DNA of 64,000 nt from DUVY01 sp036562755 (GTDB taxonomy: Bacteria > Bacillota > Clostridia > Christensenellales > DUVY01): assembly GCA_036562755.1 (NCBI GenBank), contig DATCJN010000004.1, positions 45,691-109,690 of the forward strand. The letters are read 5' to 3'. Below are positions 52,004 through 59,863 of this stretch, piece after piece. The notes under the pieces were generated by a model. That model saw nothing but the letters and a program-made list of their open reading frames with translations, did no database searches and had not been told where the DNA came from. Within the stretch, counting starts at the first letter, position 1, and each line of letters starts with the position of its first letter. Both the position numbers and the translations under genes were made by a program.

Positions 52004-52956
52004 CTTTCCGCCTTTTTAAAGGCTTCCACAGCCTCTAAGATTATTTCATCTATTATCTCTTGAACGGTTTGCTGTTTATTGACCAGTCCCGCGCTTTGTC
52101 CCGCCATAAAACAGCCGCGTTCTTCGTCGCCTTCTTGGGCTGCCAGTCTCAACGCGCCCGCGCCTAAACTCTCGATTTCTTCGTCCGAGCAGTCAAGACT
52201 TTTTTCTTTCTTGATATAATCCAAAGAAAAAGGAGTTTTTAGGCAGCGCACAGGGTGACCTACCCTTCTGCCCGTAACTATGGTGTCGGTGTCTTTGGCG
52301 CGAATGACTTTTTCTTTGTAATTAGAGTGAATGCCGCATTCTTTTGCGACTAAAAATCTGGTGCCTATTTGTGCGCCCTCTGCGCCCAGCATAAACGCGG
52401 CGGCCAGTCCTCTGCCGTCGGCTATGCCGCCCGCGGCTATTACGGGAATGCTCACTTTGTCGCAAGCTTGAGGCACCAAAGCCATAGTAGTAAGCTCGCC
52501 TATGTGTCCGCCCGCTTCCGTTCCTTCGACTATGACGCAGGATGCTCCTATTCTTTCCATCATAACGGCAAGACCTGAAGACGCGACCACGGGGCAGACC
52601 TTAATCCCCGCGTTTAGCCAGTCTTTCATATAAGGCGAAGGGCTGCCGGCGCCCGTGGTTACTATAGGAACGCCTTCTTCAATAACTACCTTGGCAACTT
52701 CGGCGGCGTGCGGGCTCATCAGCATTATGTTGACGCCGAAGGGTTTGTCAGTTATCCGTCTTGCTAATCTTATCTGCTCGCGCACCCAATCGGCTCCCGC
52801 GTTCATAGACGCTATAAGCCCCAATCCGCCCGCGTTGGATACCGCCGCCGCCAGCTTAGCGTCGGCAATCCATGCCATACCGCCTTGGATGATAGGGTAT
52901 TTTATGCCTAATATTTGGGCAACTCTGGTGCTAAGCATATTATTTTGCCTGCTCAA
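51991..52956 (-). CDS. fabK: Enoyl-ACP reductase II (FMN-dependent)
   Basis: TIM-barrel flavoprotein related to nitronate monooxygenases: IQGGMAWIADAKLAAAVSNAGG, GTEAGGHIGELTT, and PVIAAGGIADGRGLAAAF-like core. 321 aa. Performs the last reductive step of elongation in place of FabI; no fabI is seen. Position between acpP and fabD is that of streptococcal fabK. Confidence 0.96.
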   Translation of the reverse strand: MSRQNNMLSTRVAQILGIKYPIIQGGMAWIADAKLAAAVSNAGGLGLIASMNAGADWVREQIRLARRITDKPFGVNIMLMSPHAAEVAKVVIEEGVPIVTTGAGSPSPYMKDWLNAGIKVCPVVASSGLAVMMERIGASCVIVEGTEAGGHIGELTTMALVPQACDKVSIPVIAAGGIADGRGLAAAFMLGAEGAQIGTRFLVAKECGIHSNYKEKVIRAKDTDTIVTGRRVGHPVRCLKTPFSLDYIKKEKSLDCSDEEIESLGAGALRLAAQEGDEERGCFMAGQSAGLVNKQQTVQEIIDEIILEAVEAFKKAERWTR

Positions 52957-53158
52957 TGAGATTAACCAAATCGCCTACCGTCTTGATGTTTTGAGTCATT
53001 GTTAGGCTGATTCCGAATTCCTGTTCGAAAACCATAATTAATTCGACAATGTCGAGCGAGTCAAAACCAAAAGACTCAAAAGTGGAATCTTCTTTGATGT
53101 CCTCGACTTTTAAATCCTTGTGCTTAGCCAAAATTTCGGCTACTCTTTGAAACGTCAT
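52940..53158 (-). CDS. acpP: Acyl carrier protein
   Basis: 72 aa, acidic, with the phosphopantetheine Ser in GFDSLDIVELIM. Carries growing acyl chains. The gene lies between fabH and fabK in the FASII operon. Confidence 0.96.
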   Translation of the reverse strand: MTFQRVAEILAKHKDLKVEDIKEDSTFESFGFDSLDIVELIMVFEQEFGISLTMTQNIKTVGDLVNLIEQAK

Positions 53159-53179
53159 TTTTGTCCTCCAATAAAAAAA

Positions 53180-54139
53180 TTAATAACTCCATTCTATAAC
53201 CGCTACTCCGGCAGTCAGACCTCCTCCAAAAGCGCTTAATAATATAAGATCGCCCTTTTGCAGACGGCCGCTTCTGTTTAGCTCGTCTAATAATATTGGA
53301 ATGCTGGCCGCGGAAGTATTGCCTAAAGATTGAAGGTTGGTGGGAAACTTGTCCCATGACTCATTTAAAAAGGATTGAGCTGTCTCTAAAATTCTTTTGT
53401 TGGCTTGGTGTATAAGATAGTATTTTATGTCTTGGCTTTTTAGATTTGTTTTTTCCAGCGCGTTTTTTATGTCCTGCGTTATTGTGGATACGGCGAATTT
53501 GAATATATTTTGGCCATTCATTTTTAGATAATTTTCTTGCGCTGTGTCTTGAGTAAAAGGATTGTTATTTTTATTGCCTTCTATATATAAATCTTTATAT
53601 TCGCCCTGAGCGGTAATCTGGATATATTTTAGGCTGTTGCCTTTTGACAAAACCGTCGCGCCCGCGCCATCGCCGAATAACACGCAAGTGCTTCTGTCCG
53701 AAAAGTCCAAAAATTTTGACATATGATCCGCGCAAACAACCAAAATATTATCAGCTTTGCCGGCTCTAAAATAAGTATCGGCTAAATCAAGCGAATATAA
53801 AAAACCCGTGCATGCAGCGTTTATGTCAAAAGCCGGACAATTAGCGCCCAACTCTTTTTGAACCAAGCAAGCAAGACTTGGCATTATATAATCTCCTTGC
53901 AGCGTAGCGCAAATAATTAATTCTATCTTATCTTTTGAGATTTTTGCGTTTTCTAGCGCGTTTTGGGAAGCTCGAACTGCCAATTGCGTTAAAGTTCGCG
54001 ATTTTAAAAACTTGCGCTCTTTAATGCCCGTTCTTGTGGTAATCCATTCGTCCGACGTTTCAAGAATCTTTTCAAAGGCATGGTTGTCTATATTAAAATC
54101 GGCAAGCGCGCTGCCCGTGCCAGCTATGAAAAAGCTCAT
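53180..54139 (-). CDS. fabH: 3-oxoacyl-ACP synthase III
   Basis: Initiates fatty-acid synthesis from acyl-CoA and malonyl-ACP. Catalytic Cys in DINAACTGFLYS, His in LIHQANKRI and Asn in LGNTSAASIP. 319 aa. Starts in overlap with fabT. Confidence 0.97.
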   Translation of the reverse strand: MSFFIAGTGSALADFNIDNHAFEKILETSDEWITTRTGIKERKFLKSRTLTQLAVRASQNALENAKISKDKIELIICATLQGDYIMPSLACLVQKELGANCPAFDINAACTGFLYSLDLADTYFRAGKADNILVVCADHMSKFLDFSDRSTCVLFGDGAGATVLSKGNSLKYIQITAQGEYKDLYIEGNKNNNPFTQDTAQENYLKMNGQNIFKFAVSTITQDIKNALEKTNLKSQDIKYYLIHQANKRILETAQSFLNESWDKFPTNLQSLGNTSAASIPILLDELNRSGRLQKGDLILLSAFGGGLTAGVAVIEWSY

Positions 54140-54603
54140 TTGCGTTTCTCCAGCTCTTGAATCTTGGCGGCAAAAAAGTCGTTGAGTTTTGAAATGCCTT
54201 TTAATAAAACGCTTTTTTCTTCTTTGCTAAAGGCTTTGCTAATGTCTTTTGTCATTTGTTCGTGAAAATATTGATGAACCGTATTTACTTTTTTGCCTAA
54301 CTTGGTTAAAGCGACGTTGACTTTTCGAGCGTCGTCCGAGCTTTTTATTTTTTCCACATAACCTTTTTTTTGAAGTTTATTAATAGCCACCGTTACAGAA
54401 GGCAAGGTAATGTCAAGCTCTTGGGCGATATCCGAAATGGTGCAGCCATCGTCATACTTGCCTATCGCCTCCAACATATGCATTTCGTTTATGGTTAAAT
54501 CCAGCGTTTTGGAATTTTTTATCGTGCTTTCTTCTACTTTTATAATAGAACGGTAAGTGTCTACCAAAAGCTTATTAAGTTCCTGCTCAAAAGAATCCAT
54601 CAT
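54136..54603 (-). CDS. fabT: MarR-family repressor of fatty-acid synthesis (FabT-like)
   Basis: 155 aa winged-helix MarR protein (LTINEMHMLEAIGKY, ISDIAQELDITLPSVTVAINKLQKKGYV) placed first in the FASII operon, exactly as fabT in streptococci. FabT represses the operon when long-chain acyl-ACP is abundant. A perfect palindrome lies just after its promoter, supporting autoregulation. Confidence 0.9.
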   Translation of the reverse strand: MMDSFEQELNKLLVDTYRSIIKVEESTIKNSKTLDLTINEMHMLEAIGKYDDGCTISDIAQELDITLPSVTVAINKLQKKGYVEKIKSSDDARKVNVALTKLGKKVNTVHQYFHEQMTKDISKAFSKEEKSVLLKGISKLNDFFAAKIQELEKRK

Positions 54604-54622
54604 AATAACACCGTAAAAATAA

Positions 54623-54635
54623 TTAGATAGTCTAA
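54623..54635 (-). promoter_or_regulatory. Candidate FabT operator
   Basis: TTAGA-TAG-TCTAA, a perfect inverted repeat with a three-base centre, within the larger AT-rich symmetric stretch 54621-54641. It covers about +3 to +15 of the predicted transcript, where binding would block initiation. Confidence 0.6.
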
Positions 54636-54644
54636 CTAATTATA

Positions 54645-54673
54645 ATTATATGAATAGATAAGTCGCTTGTCAA
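54645..54673 (-). promoter_or_regulatory. Consensus promoter of the FASII operon
   Basis: Minus strand TTGACA (54668-54673), 17 bases, TATAAT (54645-54650); exact sigma-A consensus. Confidence 0.9.
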
Positions 54674-54681
54674 CAGTAATT

Positions 54682-54690
54682 TGATATAAT
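54682..54690 (+). promoter_or_regulatory. Extended -10 promoter toward the lipoprotein locus
   Basis: TTGA-TATAAT (TG at 54682-54683, box 54685-54690) pointing rightward, divergent from the FASII promoter and about 80 bases before the first damaged lipoprotein gene. Confidence 0.5.
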
Positions 54691-54771
54691 TTTTAGCTTT
54701 TATATTACAGATAAGAATATTTTTTTAACAAATTTATATAGTTTGAAATATACAAGTATTGATTTTTTAAA

Positions 54772-55038
54772 TTGCATTTAGTTTGTTTTCTTACCTTTTT
54801 CGGATGCGTTTCTCAAAAAGATATTGACGAACTTCAAATCCAGTATGAAAAACTTGATTTTACCGAACTGGAAAGCCGAATGGACTCGTTTACAAGCGAA
54901 CTGGACAAGACTCAGGAAAGCATTGATGAACTGAATAATTATATAGATCAATTAAATGAAAATATAGATAACATAAATTCATCCATAATTGATGATAGCA
55001 GCGGATTTCCTTGGTGGTGGTTTTGGGGGTTTTATTAA
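54772..55038 (+). pseudogene. 5'-truncated lipoprotein paralogue with coiled coil and Trp-rich end
   Basis: The frame encodes GCVSQKDIDEL, identical to the mature start of the next gene, then a helical heptad-rich stretch (ELDKTQESIDEL...) and ends in an unusual FPWWWFWGFY. It has no proper start: an in-frame TGA lies just upstream, only a TTG at 54772 is available, there is no ribosome site and the preceding residues do not form a normal lipoprotein signal. It appears to be a copy whose signal-peptide region was lost by recombination at the shared 33-base segment. Confidence 0.6.
54802..54834 (+). repeat. 33-base direct repeat, first copy
   Basis: Identical to 55184-55216. It encodes the lipobox Cys region and the first mature residues of both lipoproteins, which diverge on either side. 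Confidence 0.85.
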
Positions 55039-55123
55039 ATATGGCTGCTTTTTATTATTAGCGCATTAATCAAACGCAATTCATTAATTGATATTGAAAT
55101 TATGGGGATAGGAGAATGATGTT

Positions 55124-55402
55124 ATGAAAAAAAGGTCAATCGCATTATTATTGATTATTGTATTAATATTTGGCGCTTTTGTAGGATGCGTTTCTCAAAA
55201 AGATATTGACGAACTTGAAGCTCGTTTAAAAAGCAAAATCGAATATATTACAGAGCTTGAAGACAGACTTGACTCATTGACGAGAGAGCTTAGCGAGAAA
55301 AAAGAGAATATTGATGAATTGATCGGACGTTTAGATGAATTAACTGATGATATTGATAAATTAAATTTGCTTATTGATTATTATAAAGACTCAATTGATT
55401 AG
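55124..55402 (+). CDS. Coiled-coil lipoprotein, N-terminal part of a frameshifted gene
   Basis: Signal sequence MKKRSIALLLIIVLIFGAFVGC with the lipid-carrying Cys at residue 22, then about 70 residues of continuous heptad repeats (ELEDRLDSLTREL...). AGGAG lies before the ATG. The frame stops at 55400, but another frame with no start codon is open from 55399 for over 900 bases and continues the protein smoothly, so the intact gene was probably about 400 codons long. Family unknown; expected on the outer face of the membrane. Confidence 0.65.
   Translation: MKKRSIALLLIIVLIFGAFVGCVSQKDIDELEARLKSKIEYITELEDRLDSLTRELSEKKENIDELIGRLDELTDDIDKLNLLIDYYKDSID
55184..55216 (+). repeat. 33-base direct repeat, second copy
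   Basis: Second copy of the segment at 54802-54834, here inside a gene with a complete signal peptide. Confidence 0.85.
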
Positions 55403-55404
55403 AT

Positions 55405-56334
55405 TCTATTGAATATTTTACAGATAAAGGCTATCTTAACGATCTATCATTAGCATGGCGCGATGACCATCCCTATTCTTATCTTGATCTCGAAGTTTAC
55501 AAAGAATATGGAATTCAACAAGATTTTATAGAATGTATATTATACAATAACAATAATATAGTTGGTTATTGCCTAATTGAGATTCGAGGACAAAACCCCG
55601 TACCGGAACTTAAAAACTATGTTGAGGAGCTAAAAATTCTAAAATATGGTCGATTCCCTAATCTTTATGAAGGAAAGGTCATAAAAACAGCATATTTCTC
55701 GCTCATTGACGGCAAATATCAAAAAATTTCCAAATTAGAAGTAAGAGCAATTTTGGCCAAGATTAAAGAAGAAAATCCGTATTTTAATCCTGAAGAAATT
55801 GAAAATGAAATCAACGAAAAAGGCTTTTTTGATGCCTATTATCAATTAAATATACCGCCATATTCTAAGAATGGATGGTTTGAAATTCATAAAGGCAGCG
55901 GCGGAAGTTATGAAAATCCAATTAATATTAATGAAAGAAGCTTTGATTTTATTATTAATTTAGATCTTTGGCATCCTGAAAGTTCAATTGAAGTATCAGT
56001 AAATAAAGGTAACATAAGAGCTGTTGACAACGCATATGAGGCTCATCCGATTAATGATGAGCAATATGTCTATTGGCGAAACTTACATCGCGCTTATCTT
56101 TGGGAAATCAACGAAGAAATCTTGGATAATCAGAAGATATATATTGATGTAATATCTAAACATAAAGGAAATATCTGCGCTTATGCTGTGATAGAAGTAA
56201 TTAAATCTCAAGAGCATGAAGGTTATGAACCGCTGATTCTTGTGTCGAGAGTTATTCCGAATTTAAATGGCAATCCCCAAACTAATATCAATGAACATGT
56301 AATTAATTATATGAATCAATTTAAAATCTTATAA
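55405..56334 (+). pseudogene. 3' part of the frameshifted lipoprotein gene
   Basis: Open frame from 55399 to the stop at 56332-56334 with no ATG, GTG or TTG until a TTG at 55753 that has no ribosome site. It begins SIEYFTDKGYLNDL and carries on directly from the lipoprotein coiled coil if one base is restored (or two removed) near 55399. The 310 residues are hydrophilic, with beta-rich segments, and match no family I know. Base composition is more AT-rich than neighbouring genes, in line with an acquired or decaying locus. A sequencing error at one base would also explain it. Confidence 0.6.
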
Positions 56335-56339
56335 AATCT

Positions 56340-56370
56340 AAAGCGGCGCTTATTTAAGCGCCGCTTTTGT
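56340..56370. terminator. Bidirectional terminator
   Basis: Twelve-base stem AAAGCGGCGCTT (56340-56351) / AAGCGCCGCTTT (56356-56367), between convergent genes. Confidence 0.85.
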
Positions 56371-56371
56371 T

Positions 56372-57547
56372 TTAACTTGTCCATTTATCCAGCATATCTC
56401 TGATATTGTCTTTATAGCACTTTCTGCCTATATCCTCGCAAGCTATTAAGTTAACTGTTTTATAAGGTTGACCGTCGTATAACACGGTAATTTTGCCCAC
56501 TATATCCCCTGCTTTAACGGGGGCTTTTACAGTATAATTTTCTTGTTTTACCTCTACGCTCTTTAATTCTTCCGCGCGGGCTTTAAATATCGCTATGTCT
56601 TGCTCGGGTTTTACCTGGACAGTTTTTTTCTTGCCTCGCGTTACCTCTACGCCTTGTTCCAACGTATTTTGTGAAGATACTAGGAGTTTGTTTTCGTAGT
56701 TGGCAAAACCGAAATTAAACAGCTTGGAAACTTCGGCAAACCTTGTCTTGCTGTCGGGCGCGCCAATTACTGTGCTTATCAGCCTTAAATTGTTTCTCTT
56801 GGCTGTGGCGCTTAAGCAATGCAGCGCTTCCGAAGTATAACCGGTTTTTCCGCCGTCGCAGCCTTCATAAAAGCGCGACAGCTTATTGGTATTGGTAAGT
56901 TCGGTTTCGCGTCCGCCTTTGTGGACTATCTTGTCCATCCAAATCTTTGAGTGCAGGAAATACTCTTTATGTTTGATAAGCTCGCGCAGCATCATGCTTA
57001 CATCTTTTGCGCAAGAATAGGAATTTTCGGCCGGCAAGCCCGTGCAGTTTACAAAATTGGTGTTTTGCAAGCCGAGCTCTTTAGCCTTTTGGTTCATCTT
57101 TTGGACAAAGGCTTCTACAGAGCCGCATATGTGCTCCGCTAAAGCAACGCACGAGTCGTTGGCGGAAGCTACCACTATGCTCTTTAATAGGTCGCTTACT
57201 TTGTATTGGCTGTGCGCATCCAAAAATGCTTGAGAGCCGCCCATCGAAGCAGCATTTTCGCTGACGGTTATCATATCGTCCAAAGTCATAGCGCCCGAGT
57301 CTATATGCTCGTAGCACAATATCAAAGTCATTATTTTTACCATGCTGGCTATGGGCAAACGCGCGTTTTCGTTATATGCGTAAATTACCGTTTGTGTGTC
57401 ATAGTCGCACAAATATGCAGCTTTTGCTTTTATCTCGAAAGGCTTATTTTTCTCGGTCAAAGCAAAGGCCGCCCCGGTCTTTAGAAAATAAAAAGTAAAT
57501 ATGGACAAAACCATTAAAAACGCTAAAATTTTATGCTTTTTCCTCAT
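56372..57547 (-). CDS. dacF: D-alanyl-D-alanine carboxypeptidase (DacF), spo0A-spoIIM locus copy
   Basis: Signal peptide (residues 1-30), active-site SMVK (IASMVKIMTL), SAN in VASANDSCVAL and GKTGYTSEAL: a complete DD-carboxypeptidase, 391 aa, with C-terminal beta domain. Located after spoIIM, as dacF-type genes are in clostridia, where it trims spore cortex peptidoglycan. GAGGTAAG before the ATG. Only about 30 percent-like resemblance by eye to the copy at 38629, so not a recent duplicate. Confidence 0.92.
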   Translation of the reverse strand: MRKKHKILAFLMVLSIFTFYFLKTGAAFALTEKNKPFEIKAKAAYLCDYDTQTVIYAYNENARLPIASMVKIMTLILCYEHIDSGAMTLDDMITVSENAASMGGSQAFLDAHSQYKVSDLLKSIVVASANDSCVALAEHICGSVEAFVQKMNQKAKELGLQNTNFVNCTGLPAENSYSCAKDVSMMLRELIKHKEYFLHSKIWMDKIVHKGGRETELTNTNKLSRFYEGCDGGKTGYTSEALHCLSATAKRNNLRLISTVIGAPDSKTRFAEVSKLFNFGFANYENKLLVSSQNTLEQGVEVTRGKKKTVQVKPEQDIAIFKARAEELKSVEVKQENYTVKAPVKAGDIVGKITVLYDGQPYKTVNLIACEDIGRKCYKDNIRDMLDKWTS

Positions 57548-57613
57548 ATGTCTTACCTCGAAATTTTATTCACATTTAGGTTTTGCCATATTTGTTAAAA
57601 TATGTATTTTAAA

Positions 57614-58228
57614 TCAAACCGAAATAACAAAAGCCTTGGTAATTATCATACAGACAAGGGAAAGCAAAAAGTTGACGACAATAAAAATTACGAAAAAGAT
57701 AATTAATTCTCTAAACATAGACGGATAATCGACGTTATGAAAACAAAACGCGCCCGCATGCAGATTGGAAAACAGCCGTCCCATACATATCGCCATAGCG
57801 CCTAGCAAAAAGAACATAAGCATTACTTGAAAAGGAATAAAGATAAAAATAAGGTTTACAATTCCCCCGCCGCCGTAAATCTTTATCAAAGCGACCGCCG
57901 CAAAACCCGCCAGGTATCCCCTATAAATAATCAAAATAAACCCAAACGGCAAAATGAAAACGCTGATATTAACCAAGACTATGACGCCGTATAAAATGAG
58001 CATTATAAAGGTGTTTCCAAAAAAAGCGATAAAGAAGTTGACGTCTATATAAATGCTTTTGAAAAAAATAATCTTTATTCTTTCTTCGGTTAACAGCCCG
58101 CTTAGGTTATTGGCGCTTATAATGCCCAGCACCAAGCCCAAAACGGCAAATAACGCCAAGAGTATATAATATTTACAATAGCGAGAGAAGTGGTCGCTAA
58201 AATACCCGCCCAGGTCGAGTTTTGCCAT
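57614..58228 (-). CDS. spoIIM: Stage II sporulation protein M
   Basis: About 204 aa, five membrane helices. SpoIIM works with SpoIID and SpoIIP in the septal peptidoglycan degradation that drives engulfment of the forespore. RYCKYYILLALFAVLGLVLGI at the N-terminus and the GFILIIYRGYLAGF and CMGRLFSN segments fit the family. I start at the ATG of MAKLDLGG (58228); a TTG seven codons earlier is possible. A 22-base palindrome covers the start codon. Lies directly after the spo0A-like gene. Confidence 0.85.
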   Translation of the reverse strand: MAKLDLGGYFSDHFSRYCKYYILLALFAVLGLVLGIISANNLSGLLTEERIKIIFFKSIYIDVNFFIAFFGNTFIMLILYGVIVLVNISVFILPFGFILIIYRGYLAGFAAVALIKIYGGGGIVNLIFIFIPFQVMLMFFLLGAMAICMGRLFSNLHAGAFCFHNVDYPSMFRELIIFFVIFIVVNFLLSLVCMIITKAFVISV

Positions 58229-58244
58229 ATTATATAATATGGCA
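58223..58244. repeat. Perfect 22-base palindrome over the spoIIM start
   Basis: The 22 bases beginning TGCCATATTA and ending TAATATGGCA are identical to their reverse complement. They include TATAAT-like sequence and the ATG of spoIIM. Likely an operator or a translation-blocking structure. Confidence 0.6.
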
Positions 58245-58264
58245 GTCAAGGCTTATTCATAACT

Positions 58265-58636
58265 TTAGATAAGCTGTCTTATTCTATCGGCGGCCAGACA
58301 TATAAACTCTTTATTAGTCGGTTTGCCGCGTTTGTCGTTTATAGTTTCGCCAAATTCGGCTTTTAAAACATTGACATTGCCGTTTAGCCAAGCCGCGTCT
58401 ATGGCGTTGCTTATGCTACGTTCGACGTTTTGGACGGTCGTATTTCTGTTTTTGGCTATCCACGGATAAATCGAATGCTTTAGCGAACAGAATCCGCCGT
58501 CGTTAATCACCAGCGTAATGGCGTCTTTTAGGTAATGAAAGCCTTTCAGCGTGGGCATTAATCTTAGCGACAATAAATAGCGATAAATAACCTGCTCTAT
58601 GTTCATAAATATATTTTTGCATAGATTAAAACGCAT
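58265..58636 (-). CDS. spo0A: Spo0A DNA-binding domain without receiver domain
   Basis: Only 123 residues, all matching the C-terminal effector domain of Spo0A: LKGFHYLKDAITLVINDGG, the recognition helix region VERSISNAIDAAWLNGN and the end GKPTNKEFICLAADRIR. The phosphorylation (receiver) domain and linker, about 140 residues, are missing; only 43 bases separate it from spoIVB, so nothing is hidden upstream. Spo0A normally binds DNA after phosphorylation of the receiver, so this protein would be unregulated by phosphorelay, or a relic. Recognition residues look conserved. The order recN-spoIVB-spo0A is the classic one, so this is the true spo0A locus. No clear ribosome site; ATG at 58606 is an alternative start. 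Confidence 0.85.
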   Translation of the reverse strand: MRFNLCKNIFMNIEQVIYRYLLSLRLMPTLKGFHYLKDAITLVINDGGFCSLKHSIYPWIAKNRNTTVQNVERSISNAIDAAWLNGNVNVLKAEFGETINDKRGKPTNKEFICLAADRIRQLI

Positions 58637-58679
58637 TTAATGCCGCAATTTGTAGTAAAAAGATAAAATTAATCAAAAT

Positions 58680-59762
58680 TTATTCGTCTATCATCCAATC
58701 AAGATATACTCCAAACCCTTTTGTCGGATCGTTGATAAACACGTGGGTTACGGCTCCTACCAATTTGCCGTTTTGGATAATGGGGCTTCCGCTCATGCCT
58801 TGGACTATTCCGCCCGTCTTTTTGATTAATTCGGGATCCGTTACCCTTATTACCATGCTCTTTTCTTCGCTTGTCTTTTGGTTGTTGGTCTTGATTATCT
58901 CGATATCGTATTCTTTTATTTCGCTGTCAAGAGTAGAAACTATCTTGGCTTTGCCGGGCTTGACTTCGCGCCGTTTGGCTATTTCTATAGGGTTTGGATA
59001 TAAAGGATTGAGCAATCTTTCTTCTAATACCCCATATACGCCGAATCGGTTATTTTTCTCCACAACGCCAAGCTTTTTGCCTTCTTTTAAGAATACGCCT
59101 CTTATCTCGCCGGGCGCGCCCTTTTGGCTCTTCTTTAAACCGATTATGCTGCATCGATAGACATCGCCGCTTCTGACAGGAACCATAGTCAAAGTATCCG
59201 GATCGCAAATCGGATGGCCTAACGCGCCGAATTTATAGCCTGACTTGGTTTCTTTCATAAAAGTAATAGTTCCTATACCTGCTGCGCTGTCTCTAATCCA
59301 TAGCCCTAACTTGTATCTTCCGCTGGAAATATCGCAAGCGGGGGTTATAATAGTCGATCTTTGTTTGTTGTTGCGAACGAATTTTAAAATAAGTTTTTCG
59401 CCGATGTTTTCAGGTTTATTTATTATTTCGTCCAAAGATGCCACGCTCTCTATCGGCTCGCCTGCTATTTCGGTCAGGATATCCCCGGGCTCAATTCCTG
59501 CCTCTTTGGACGGCGAAACAGAGCCTTCGGCCGTGTTGATATTTGTAACGCCGATGACAATCACGCCCTGAGATTTTATTGATATGCCTATAGGCATTCC
59601 TCCTAAATAAACTTGCTCTTTTTTAATTTGAGCACTTGTAGCTATATCGGCGGTAATGTTTTCGGAATTAAAAATCGGATATGTAAACTTAGAAACATTT
59701 ATAATTAACGCGGTTAATAAGACCGCTACAAAGAAACACACGCTTACTTTGAATCGCGCCAT
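58680..59762 (-). CDS. spoIVB: SpoIVB serine peptidase
   Basis: Forespore protease that signals across the spore membranes to trigger sigma-K processing. N-terminal membrane anchor (residues 5-25), PDZ domain (about 80-150) and S55 peptidase with catalytic His in FGALGHPI and Ser in QGMSGSPI. 360 aa. GAGGTAGG before the ATG. Intact, in contrast to its truncated spo0A neighbour. Confidence 0.95.
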   Translation of the reverse strand: MARFKVSVCFFVAVLLTALIINVSKFTYPIFNSENITADIATSAQIKKEQVYLGGMPIGISIKSQGVIVIGVTNINTAEGSVSPSKEAGIEPGDILTEIAGEPIESVASLDEIINKPENIGEKLILKFVRNNKQRSTIITPACDISSGRYKLGLWIRDSAAGIGTITFMKETKSGYKFGALGHPICDPDTLTMVPVRSGDVYRCSIIGLKKSQKGAPGEIRGVFLKEGKKLGVVEKNNRFGVYGVLEERLLNPLYPNPIEIAKRREVKPGKAKIVSTLDSEIKEYDIEIIKTNNQKTSEEKSMVIRVTDPELIKKTGGIVQGMSGSPIIQNGKLVGAVTHVFINDPTKGFGVYLDWMIDE

Positions 59763-59863
59763 AACCTACCTCGCCTAAAAATTCTATTTCTAGTTTAAAT
59801 CAGCGACGGGTTTTTAATTCAAAGAAAGCGTTTCTAAATATTGGTCGTATGAAATATAAAAAA

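Noticed and set aside
55385..55410. Programmed ribosomal frameshift in the lipoprotein gene
   Set aside because: There is no slippery heptamer, no stimulatory stem-loop and no internal Shine-Dalgarno sequence; a mutation or base-calling error is simpler.
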